Positions 40,459 through 51,207 of a stretch of DNA of 64,000 nt are shown here, in pieces. Origin of the DNA: Baylisascaris procyonis (lineage: Eukaryota; Nematoda; Chromadorea; Rhabditida; Ascarididae); NCBI GenBank assembly GCA_037389465.1, contig JAZARR010000078.1, positions 5,330,501 to 5,394,500 of the forward strand, in the 5' to 3' direction. Within the stretch, counting starts at the first letter, position 1. Each line of letters starts with the position of its first letter. The position numbers and the translations under genes are program-made. Below the pieces are notes generated by a model that saw only the letters and a program-made list of their open reading frames with translations, made no database searches and had not been told where the DNA came from.

Positions 40459-43400
40459 GACCATAGCAGGCATGTTGCAGAATAAAATATAACAGTATCT
40501 GAAGTTAGTGATGAAACATAAGACGGATCGAAGTACGAGAACGACTGTGGGATGGCAGTGGAAAAATATACCTCAGATACCGAACAATCAGTACTGTTCG
40601 TAACGTCATCAACTGCTGTTTTATATAACTAACTAAACTAGATTTCATAGGACTCCGAAAAGGAACTTGTATACATAGCAAGAACTTCAACTTAGGGACA
40701 GCTATCGAAATTGCTGCCCCACTGCGCTCGTCCAGACTAAACTGAAACCAAATGCGTTTATTGGTTTGCCACTGCGAAACAGCTCAATGTGCCATGCATA
40801 CAATTCCGCATAGCAAATGAGCATTCCATCCGCATAAAAAGCGATGAGAAAAAACAACTACCACATAATTTATAACGAAGACTCTAAAGATTGGATAAAG
40901 AGCTGCATTAGAGGGTTTATGTGAATTTTAATTTATTTATAGTAGAAACTGCTTTTGGTGGAACAGGAAGAATTTTGACTCATTAAACTACAGATGTTTT
41001 TAAAAAAAAAGGATCAGTTCTTCGAAATAAATTGACAGCCCTTACTTCAGATAAGCTCAGGAGGGGGGGGGGGGTATTTGATAAATTTCTGTTAAGAAAC
41101 CATCTTTCAGGATACACGATTAGTGAACAAGTCATTTGAAAAAACAACGATACGATGTGAAAGACAGATGTCCGCAATTAGAGCAATATGTTAGAGCAAA
41201 ACGTTACAGTTCCCATTATGTTTAAGTTCCAAAATTAAGAAATATTGGGAAAAGGAAAATGTTTAAGTAAAACGGAAGAGAAGGGAAGCGAACGAAAAAC
41301 GATACCGGAAATGGCGAAGAAGGTTAGATAAACAGAGGAAGGTAAATGCAGGTGAAAGATGAGAGAACGTGAGTTCTGCCCAAAGTGGGTATGTGGGCGG
41401 CACCTTTGAAAAAAGTGGAGCCAAGCATGCATCCGTCTGGAAATGATTTGTTGCCTCTTCGAGGGATTCTTCGAGCGCAAATATAAAATAAGAAGTCGGT
41501 ATGAAGTGTTAATGGGGTTGCGCTAATTAAGATGGGTGAGCGAATGAGTGATATGCGGGATCAACGAAGGTGTTATTCTTCGATTTGAATCAAGCTACAG
41601 GTTATTCGGTTGCACGACATCCAACATGCGTACTACCTAACGAAACCACTTCATCGCAGTTAGATTACTTTCGTCAATGATATAAAATGACACAAGCAAC
41701 ATGTAGGCTTCATACTAGCACACAGTTGGAACAGCATGGAGAAGATGAAAGCTGCAACTATTCCCATACTCCTTAGAATATGAGGAAGGCAGGTATTAAC
41801 TGTTTTACTGGAATCATCATAAGCTGTGAAGTTCAGACGTTCAAAAGTTTAAACTTTACAGCATGCCAAAATAAATAGTCATTCTATAAGTGTAATATCG
41901 TACTAAACGTAATTAACGTGGAAATATAATGGGGTATTAAGTGGAAATGGAGAACATATTCAGTGACCAGAAATAAGAATTTTCACAGAGAATATGAAAT
42001 ACTGCGTTATTCAAATGAACACAAACTTTAATCTTCACTCAACGAGCTCCATCATTCGATATTTCAGCGTGAACAGTTAGTGAAGACTGCATACGGTGAT
42101 AAGCAACCACATCGGTGCAATAAGTGTGACACAATTCCACCTAAAGCTATTGAATAAATTCTCGATAGGTAAAGTGAAACCTACGAAACGGTAGAAAAGT
42201 AATTTGCATACCGCATTATTCTAGCAGTAACCTAGAATGCAATCTCAGCATTACTACCTTCAACACGAGCATCTGTTATATGTCTCAGACCAGTGGAGGC
42301 ATTCAACCTGAAACCGATTTTGATAGGGTCATCACCACGCAACTTTATACGGGGGAGGGGGGGGGCATCAACACAACATGAGAAGAATCATCGTACAACA
42401 GCACATCGAAAACTTTGAATGAAATAGTGAACGAATAAACTTTGATGGCGATTAAAAGCCCTCGTTGATCAACCGGTCACTATCATTAATAGCCACTATT
42501 TGGCAAAACGTTTTGCTCTATCCTTTGCCTCTCTTATGAAGTCTTTGGTTAGGAAACACCTTTAATATTTCACATGCTTTAATTCTTCAAAATATATTAC
42601 CCCCTTCGTAACAAGCCCAAAGACTGATGTCTGAGGAAGGTTGCACATTTCATATGTATGACAGTCGTCAGGTTAGTCTCAATCTATTCATGCTATAGTC
42701 GACTTTCCACCTTCAATATTTATTCAATAATTCATAAATGTATGTTTCTAATATCCTATATTAGTATTATTAGAAAGCTCTCGATGTGTTCTTAAATTAG
42801 TTTCCTACTCATATATACTATGCCGATGGGCCGTTCTTTACAAATTTCTTAGGTGATTGATTACTCTATGAGCTGAAGCGTTACGAATAAAAAATATCAG
42901 TTTTTTCGTTGAAAATGCATGCTCGATTTGATCCATACAACCAGTACAAATATAAAATAATCGGTCTTTAAAACAACACCTTTGTTACTCTTACCTTTTA
43001 CTTCAACACTATTAAAACAGTTTGTGTAATATGACAAGATTCGAAAGGGGCAGCTATATCTAGCGGAATAAAACCTGGCCGGAAGAATGCTTATACTGTA
43101 CGCATCTATCATGAACATTTAATTCACCTGGAACACATCGAGTAAACTAAAATGACTGATGAATAAATATAACTATACGTAAGAATACAAAAATGAACGT
43201 CCTATTCGTATAATAGACCTTTTTCGAAGGCAAGCACGAAAAACTTTTATGAAATTTAGAAAACAGCTGAAAGAATTTCGCACGAAAAGTAGAGGTTGAA
43301 AAACTTGCAATGAAAAAAATGAGCCTGAAATAACTCATTATTCTGGCATTTTATATGGTCATTTTTTCACCTCGCTGCATATTTTTTTTACCCGCTGAAA

Positions 43401-44925
43401 GGCGCCACATGCACAATTCCAGTACAGTTTGATGGAGGAACTTCAACGAATAAGTCTTTTTAAAGGAAACATAAGTGAGTGAGAAAGGAAACAATGAGCT
43501 TATTCAAATTCAACACGTTGAGTGAATAAATAACCGTAGGAAAGCTGATAAAAGCCTCATAATGGTAAACGAAATGAGACGCTATATTTTCATGGAATCG
43601 CAAATCAACCACGTTATGTTATTTCTTAAATTACTTTAGCCACTAACTGCGTAGAAAATGATATTGGAAACCGAAGAGGCAACAGTTTCAATTTCACTAT
43701 TTAATGGAAATAGTTCGGTTACTTGTCCTCAATGAATGCCTCAATGTATTGTGGGTTCCGGAAGTGCCGGATCAAACCCTCTTTTGTTGATGTCGTTATT
43801 CCTTCTAACGACGCATGTGTTCCTCACTAGCATATCCTGCACACTCCCCTATCATTAGCAACGCAGACATACGAGGTATTAATGGAGATTATCCACAAAC
43901 TCTGTCCTTCAATAGCTGCAGCCTCGCATCTTGCCCTCCCCTTCCACTTAATGCTCACCGATAGTGCAGTGACATTTCCTTTAGCGTAACATCTTCGCCT
44001 ACAACTGTTTTGTGCAGTTGAATTACTAACCAGAAGCTTCTTGCTCACCTTACGCTAATTTAAAGAAGCTTCAAAACTCAACGCTATGCGCAAAATGTTT
44101 TCATTTTCACCGCTAAAGCTTAGCACTGCGATGTCGTTAAATACGACTCTCGCTCTCTCTCTTAAAATGAGCGCACATCCAACGAGTCATAACATCATTA
44201 ACGTGCATACCGTAATGCAACATGAGGATACGCTTGTGAGAAATAAACCAATAAAAGAGGCATAACGAAATGACCTTGTCGAAGGTCATCTCAAGGTTGT
44301 AAAATGCAAGCGCAACCACATCTGCGACTCCCTCTCGACCATATATCCATCAGTTGCACTTTTTTTTTGCTATCAACCATATGTCCTGCTTGATTAGTTC
44401 GTAAATAATTACAATTAATGTCACTCGATTATTACTTGTCAAAATTCCTTTCAATTTTCTTAAATACTCTCTTCGATTTAGTGTAAGCATCTGTATTTTC
44501 GTCAAGACACCATATAAAAGAAGCTGCAGAATAATCGTCACGAATTAGACCCGACTTGAAAAATATTTCAGAAATGACCTATTATAAGGAACTTCATCGA
44601 CCAAGCGAGAGAAATGAAATATGCTATTACAGAAGAAATACTAAGCTCCAGTTATTCCATATGTGAAGAGGCAAAAAAGGATAACCGCAGTTAGCAGCAC
44701 ATAAAAAAGAAGATGAAATTCTTACCAGAAATCGCTTTGGTGAAGGTTTTTCCCATGAGCAACTCCCTGAGGATTTTTTTAAAGACTTCATGTGAAAATT
44801 GTCATTCCATCCCATCAGCATTCCTCCACATAAAGACACCGAAATTCCTTACAGTTGGCGCTTCAAACTGCAGACAAAGTATGCTAATACTTCTTTGCGC
44901 TCTTACCTCCTTCGCTCTTAGAATC

Positions 44926-44950
44926 CTGCTGCAATCCATGATTGCAGCAG
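44926..44950. repeat. Perfect 11-bp inverted repeat, 3-nt loop
   Basis: CTGCTGCAATC (44926..44936) and GATTGCAGCAG (44940..44950) are exact complements around CAT. Confidence 0.8.
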
Positions 44951-45242
44951 ATCATTCACTTCAAGAAGCTGAACACAAATCTATGCTAAGGATAGATTCT
45001 AAGCACTTTTCCTTATCCTTTTATTCTCTAAGATAGTTTTTCTCCTTCTACAGAAATCTGCTTTCAACTTCCGGTACAGTATTCCCACAATGTCAAGAGA
45101 TCTAATGGCACAAGTTTCCATGCATTCATCGGAATATGAAATCGTTTGCTATGTCCAGCAATTTAAAAACATTCTATAGAATAAAGAACTTCCTCGTAAA
45201 TTTAATAATTCAATTAAGCGTGAGACCGTAATACGTATTCCT

Positions 45243-45735
45243 TCATCGAAGACAACGCTCAACAATCCATATGCAATTTTTAAAGAAAAAGTTTGAGGGC
45301 ATATCACTTGTATACAATATGCTGTCAAAATCTTGCGCTAGACATCCACATTCAGCTCTAGCATTCGGTACTACAGAAATCTGAGGCCTCAACATCAACG
45401 TTCCTGTAACGAAACTGAAACCTCTCCCCTCGGTCGAGGACTCCGGACGAATTCTTATCGGAGAAGGAGTGTACTCGCGATTGAAGCTGCGATAGCTAAC
45501 TACCAAATAACACAAGGACGGTGCTTAGAACAATATCGCATTTGCCATGCGGTATATCGAACAGCATTCTGATCAGAAAGAATAAAATCGAAATAATGCT
45601 CTCCCATTTCTCCCGACAAAACCTCAGGGTGAATTTATCAGACACTTCACGTCTCATAAATTGAAGCATTAAACGACATTCACTGAGTATGGTACTTAAA
45701 GAGTGATAAAAAATGAAAATTCGAATTTTTTTCAA
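45243..45735 (-). other. Two overlapping protein-like frames; possible exon(s) or decayed gene
   Basis: On the minus strand, frame 45496..45735 (containing SDKFTLRFCREKWESIIS and SILFFLIRMLFDIPHGKC) is followed in another frame by 45243..45515 (containing EYTPSPIRIRPESSTEGRG and LMLRPQISVVPNARAECGC). The second has a fair acceptor (GCTATCGCAG, with the exon starting at 45486), so it could be an exon of about 170 bp ending at a GTATAC donor near 45315. Read together without splicing, they look like one frame broken by a frameshift. I recognise no family. Confidence 0.22.
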
Positions 45736-48302
45736 ACACTGCTTACTTCAAATACATATATACTCAGGAGATTTGAAAGATGCGACTCAGAGATTTAAAC
45801 GATGTGATTCTATTTTTGAACAATTTCAGTTTCCCACTAGTGAAATCATGTCTGGCACTTAACGTTCCTAGAAGGAACGACAGATTATCACTTCTGCTAA
45901 TGTTACGCTTCAAAAACTACTGCACAAGTATATGTTGCCTAAGCAACGGGACACTCAATAACTAAGTTCTCGATGACGTCACCACCCCAAATTTCTCGCA
46001 ATTTGCAGCAATGAGCAGAAGTGAGAGATGCTTTAATCACTTGAAAGATATCGGTTAAGCTAGTGTACTGTCAATGAGCCGGAATAGCATATGATATGCT
46101 GCGGGGTGTGAGGATAACATGCGCGCAAAGGGGCCGAAATGCGACATACGCGTGCACGCTGCGGGGGTACTGCTGAACGACGAGCAATAATAATTTTGAT
46201 TGATGCGTTGCGGATCATTCGTACCCGCACTCTTTCACCTCCTTTTGCAATGTTTCATGTTTGCCGCATGTCACTCACCGGCCGAGTATGCATTCAGTAA
46301 GATGCACACTGGAAATCATCGGTCTGTTATCGTCACACACAAAAAATACGAGCCACTATGCAATCATAGAAGATGAGAATGCAACAGCTGCATTGAATAT
46401 TGCAATGCTTTTGCAAAACAAATGATGTTGCTGAAATGTAATCAAAATTACACAGCACGCTATAGCCTTATATCTTATAAAACTAGATAAAATAACGAAC
46501 GAAACTGCTGAATAGAAAGTGTCGTTTTTTATGAAACAATAGGAAAACAAGTTTTGTTGACGCAATTTAGAAAAACCAAAGGAATTCGTAGTTTAAAACT
46601 GAGAAGGGAAAATTAGTTGGTGTAAATGAGAAGTAATTAAATCGCCGGCATATAATCAATCAAAGGAAGATTCAGGAAGACAGACAATTAAACAAATTCC
46701 AGAAATCTCGTAAACTGAAATTGGACTAGAGTAAAAAACGTCTCAGAAATAGCTGAAAATAAACTAACAGTGGAAGAGCCGATGATATACGTAATTATCG
46801 TAATTAGCGCAAAGGTCATTCATATAGGAGAAAGACAACCAGTAACGGAGATGTTTGAGCTTCACGAACTCACACGTCTCCGACGTGCTGTGCGAAGAAT
46901 GATCGAACCATGAGCAGCTAATTCGAGGTTGATTAGTGTTTCGCAACAAAGCGCCTCAACATTCGCAAGCAACCGTTCTACGCATAAAAAATGCAGGACC
47001 AGCAATGCAGAAAAAGATTACAGCGGTGGTAGTGCGGACGGGGTGCAATGGAGAAGAGGTGATGAGGAAGGAGAGATGGAGGAGGGAGTAGGTGTATTGT
47101 GGTGATGTATCTAGTTGAGAGTCTAGATCGTCTCAAACATTTTCGAAAAAAAAACTCGGTAGCAGTACGAAGGCAAATCAGTCACTTTTTTCGACAATAT
47201 TTTTGCTGAAATGAGGAACCATCAAAAGCGGCCACTACAAAATTTAACCACAAAGTAATGACTCCGAATTTCGAACAATCATAGAGTAGCCCATACACAT
47301 GTAATAGCACAGAGCCGTTGCAGAACTTCTGCACATAAGACTAAACAATATTGTATAAATGGAAACCCTTTACCGTTTTTGATGCCCTATCTTACTGTTG
47401 TCACTCTCGAGAGGAAGAAATCAACCCTCCTATGAGTTATCATTGAGGACTTATTTAATTTCACTAAAACATCTTACTAATGTGGTTTTTATCTCGAACA
47501 GTGACATCCAAATTTCTCCCTTTCAGAACAAAGCGGGTTATAAAGGAGGACGGGATTGGAAGGGGGAGAAGAGAAGGCTTGAAGAACACTCGAAAACCAC
47601 CATATGGATGTGGAATCTTCAACAACATTCGGCTAACTGCTTTAGGAGCAAGCAAATATACTTAACAAGAAAGAACAATTCCGAGCAGAAGCAAATCTCC
47701 GATTGGTTAAATGGACTGAGAGCAAGCAAAGTAAAACGAAACAAACCAAAAAAAAAAAAAAAAATCAATTATTTCACTTCCATAAGAAACGCTTCAAAAA
47801 ATCAATCACTCTAAACATATCAAATGCGGTATGTGAAAAAGTTAAGTCTGTATTTCGTTTCGTGCTGAGAGCTTATCATTAGCTATTTGAAGACGTCGCT
47901 TAACAACCGTTATCCAGTAAGGATTAGTAAGTTGTTTTAGCTCACTTGCACTACCGTCCAGTGATAGTTAGGAGCATCGTGTCGATGACACATAGAACTT
48001 GGCCGTTCTTGGCGAGTAGAGAGATTAGACAATATAAATTTAAGTATTTGAGTAGCTTATTATCGCCTCATCTATAATTCATTAAGGAGTCCAAAGAGGT
48101 TAAGAATTCAGTTTGTTCGAGCGACTAAACGTAAACTCTATCACGACAAAATGGTTCATCTACTCCTTTTCAGATTATAACATTGAGCGTTGCTCCACAA
48201 AACGGTGAATCTATGATTTACTTGTTTCGCACAGGGTTTTAAGCCTCTGTTCTTCCGCTTCACGTGACCTGATCCTCACGCATACCGAAGAAAAGGACTC
48301 AC
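45736..48302. other. Non-coding or unassigned stretch
   Basis: No gene is supported. A CpG-rich patch lies at 46080..46300. A purine-rich tract at 47030..47095 and an A16 run ending near 47763 are the other landmarks. A 138-codon plus-strand frame at 47398..47814 is the longest open frame in the window but is lysine/asparagine-rich and ends in the A-run, so it is most likely chance. Confidence 0.5.
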
Positions 48303-48474
48303 GTTAACGGCTGCAAGAATGTGTCAAAGCAAGCGGCGCACAGAAAATCGTACGTGCCCAGAGATGCGAGATGGTATTTCGTGAGGCTGCGGCTGGACCA
48401 CACAAAAATTACTACAACAGAGCATGAAGTGCGGCAGAAAAATTCAAAGGCTTGCGGACGAGAGTAGCAACGAT
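48303..48474 (-). other. Candidate internal exon, 56 codons; unassigned
   Basis: An acceptor TTTGCTAG (tag at 48475..48477) and a perfect donor GTGAGT (starts at 48302) flank 172 bp that are open from phase 1 to phase 2. The translation includes RPQAFEFFCRTSCSVVVIFV and KYHLASLGTYDFLCAACFDT, with five cysteines. The interval is richer in G+C than its surroundings. It lies on the same strand as the DDX19 gene, about 2.7 kb beyond its stop codon. The plus strand is also open for about 65 codons, so strand is not proven. I recognise no family. Confidence 0.27.
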
Positions 48475-48892
48475 CTAGCAAAGTACTTCTCGGGCTCTCA
48501 TGTCTCACTAAATGCATTCAAGATGATAAATACCTCTATCTTGTCCAGATCGCCCTACACATAATATTTCTAAGAGAAGGTGGATAAATAGTTGACTCGT
48601 CCACGAATAAAAACCATAATAAAGAACGTACATGTGATTTCATAATCTACAGCGAAAGAAACTATAGAAATAAAGCCATCAATGTTATAAGGCAAATACT
48701 CCTCCGATATTGAAGAGATACACAACAAATTAAAACTAAATTCGATTGAAACAGCAGATAAATAGTGGAAAGAAATAAACGTCCTGCGTGCCAAACGAAG
48801 CAGTGAATAGACACAACTCATTCGCACACCGCTCGATGGCACATCTGTGTTCTAAACTGGTGCTCCCCCTTCAGATGAGTTAGTCAATTCAA

Positions 48893-50125
48893 CACGGTTA
48901 GATCAGCAAAATGCATTGGCGCCAAGTTCTGCGTTGCCAAATTGCCCAGCAGATGACATATAGCAGACAAGACCTGGCAGTTTAGACCTACCACATTGAA
49001 CGACGCAACCGCTATCTTCTATGGGTTATTTTGACGCTCTAAGTGATAATTTCATCAAAGCACGAAGCCCAAGAATTATTTCACTATCAGAATTGCTTAT
49101 CGTAATCCCAGCCGCTATTTAAGAACTGCTTACCACTCATTCCCGAACTAGGGTCTCTATCGAAATGCTCATCCAATATTCCCTTTGAAGAAACCAGTTT
49201 TTCTTTTCATAACTTTTGTTAATTTTATGCTAAACTTCTGCATCCTTCTATATAAATCTTGAGCAAATCTTTTTCACCCACTTTGATGATCATTTTGAAA
49301 GAGCACGGTTAGATCAGCAAAATGCATTGGCGCCAAGTTCTGCGTTGCCAAATTGCCCAGCAGATGACATATAGCAGACAAGACCTGGCAGTTTAGACCT
49401 ACCACATTGAACGACGCAACCGCTATCTTCTATGAGTTATTTTGACGCTCTAAATGATAATTTCAACAAAGCACGAAGCCCAAGAATTATTTCACTATCA
49501 GAATTGCTTATCGTAATCCCAGCCGCTATTTAAGAACTGCTTACCACTCATTCCCGAACTAGGGTCTCTATCGAAATGCTCATCCAATATTCCCTTTGAA
49601 GAAACCAGTTTTTCTTTTCATAACTTTTGTTAATTTTATGCTAAACTTCTGCATCCTTCTATATAAATCTTGAGCAAATCTTTTTCACCCACTTTGATGA
49701 TCATTTTGAAAGAGCACGGTTAGATCAGCAAAATGCATTGGCGCCAAGTTCTGCGTTGCCAAATTGCCCAGCAGATGACATATAGCAGACAAGACCTGGC
49801 AGTTTAGACCTACCACATTGAACGACGCAACCGCTATCTTCTATGAGTTATTTTGACGCTCTAAATGATAATTTCATCAAAGCACGAAGCCCAAGAATTA
49901 TTTCACTATCAGAATTGCTTATCGTAATCCCAGCCGCTATTTAAGAACTGCTTACCACTCATTCCCGAACTAGGGTCTCTATCGAAATGCTCATCCAATA
50001 TTCCCTTTGAAGAAACCAGTTTTTCTTTTCATAACTTTTGTTAATTTTATGCTAAACTTCTGCATCCTTCTATATAAATCTTGAGCAAATCTTTTTCACC
50101 CACTTTGATGATCATTTTGAAAGAG
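48893..50125. repeat. Tandem repeat, three copies of 411 bp
   Basis: Copies at 48893..49303, 49304..49714 and 49715..50125 are almost identical. Differences I see are G for A at 49024 and at 49043 in copy 1, and A for T at 49466 in copy 2. The copies start with CACGGTTAGATCAGC and end with TTTTGAAAGAG. Such low divergence means recent amplification or gene conversion. Each copy carries a minus-strand segment (GILDEHFDRDPSSGMS) bounded by a weak AG and a GTAAGC donor, so the unit might include a duplicated exon, but this is only suggestive. Confidence 0.97.
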
Positions 50126-50932
50126 CAACACAACGTATGCCAATTCCACTAGATGATATTTTTCACGCATCACTGATAGAATATAGCGCACACAGAAAGA
50201 ATGAATATCGATATCCATATGGTTTATTGAAGATGAAAATAAAAATCGCAAAAACGTTCAATGGCGAGAGAGCTCATTAAAGAGCATTGCACATAAACCA
50301 CTTCATGTCTATAGCCCCTAATCTCAGTCAAAAAGGACCATGAATATAAGGTACAATTAAAGGATTAACAGAAAAAAACTTAAAGAGAAAACAAACAATA
50401 CCATCAACAAGAAAGTATGCCTAATGTGGTATGCTAGCAAACTGCACCATTAAGCGAATCACCTCGAAGTAATATTCAAATATTTAATTGGGAATGTGAA
50501 CATGACAACACAAAACAATAACGCTATCAGCAGCGAATGTCCATCAGTGAAATGCCAACTTAAATTAACCCTTCCAAATCAAATAAAGTTAATTATTAAG
50601 AAATTAAATTTAAATTAGTAAAATAGTAACGAATCAAGTCATTTTATGAAAGCCAAATACGAAATAGCCTATCAAAGGGAACTCAAACAAACGAAAACAA
50701 ACGCTCACAAAGATCGACCCAATAAACACCTCAACTGCGATACTCAACACGCATCAGCCATCCCACCAAACACCGAATTTCTATCGAAATACTGCTGAAA
50801 AGCATGCACATCAAGAATAATCAACAGCGTAAACAACATAAAAGTCACAAAAATTTACACATGCGAAAGAAATTAATGAGCAAAACATAAGACTGTTTCA
50901 GTCAAGGATGAGAAAATACAATAAACTGTACA
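50126..50932. other. Unassigned stretch between tandem repeat and DDX19 poly(A) signal
   Basis: AT-rich DNA without long open frames or recognisable elements. It is probably 3' flank of the helicase gene. Confidence 0.5.
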
Positions 50933-50938
50933 TTTATT
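50933..50938 (-). terminator. Polyadenylation signal AATAAA for the DDX19/Dbp5 gene
   Basis: A canonical AATAAA on the minus strand, about 200 bp after the stop codon of the helicase gene, with a T-rich stretch beyond it. The distance is normal for a nematode 3' UTR. A strong GTAAGT donor-like site (at about 50952) lies between stop and signal, so the 3' end should be confirmed by transcripts. Confidence 0.5.
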
Positions 50939-51136
50939 GAGGCACCAACTTACCTGTGGAAGCGTGACACATAATAACATTAGAGGAAAAATACGAGAGG
51001 TTTTACATATAATCAGAAGCAGTACGTGTGAGCTATATAAACGTAGTAACAACTTCGCAAAAATTCAAAACCTAAGAATCACCGAAAAGAAAGTGTTCAG
51101 CTGATAAATGGAAGTATCGCCGCATCGATCGCAGTT

Positions 51137-51207
51137 TTACTCACCGTCCTTGTCGATCGCTTCTAGAGCATCGAAGTCGCTTGCATCCAGCAACTCAATC
51201 TCTTTGC
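51137..51207 (-). CDS. ddx-19: DDX19/Dbp5 exon 10 (C-terminus and stop)
   Basis: Encodes residues 444-465: [20 protein letters not shown], then GE and TAA. This lines up with the vertebrate end KKIERLDTDDLDEIEKI. Acceptor CCATTGCAG. The stop (51137..51139) lies inside a sequence that is itself a strong donor (G|GTGAGTAA), so an isoform with a further exon is conceivable. Confidence 0.9.

Larger units (their letters stand above)
36156..45242. other. Non-coding or unassigned stretch
   Basis: No gene is supported. Features are a G-rich tract at 36433..36456, an imperfect 12-bp inverted repeat at 37150..37198, and an 18-bp palindrome at 40441..40458. G-runs lie near 41062..41075 and 42352..42365, and an 11-bp hairpin at 44926..44950. 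Short splice-flanked open pieces occur on the minus strand (42258..42307, 43959..44004, 44726..44766), but at 40-50 bp each they are near chance expectation. An ORF of 118 codons at 37644..38000 (+) has no recognisable domain. Confidence 0.5.

Noticed and set aside
42258..44766. Chain of 41-50 bp splice-flanked open pieces (44726..44766, 43959..44004, 42258..42307) whose phases join the candidate exons at 45.3 and 48.3 kb
   Set aside because: Pieces this short with acceptable splice sites occur by chance about every kilobase, so phase agreement alone is not evidence of a gene.
47398..47814. Longest open frame in the window (138 codons, plus strand)
   Set aside because: Low-complexity Lys/Asn-rich translation running into an A16 tract, no domain, and no splice or promoter context.
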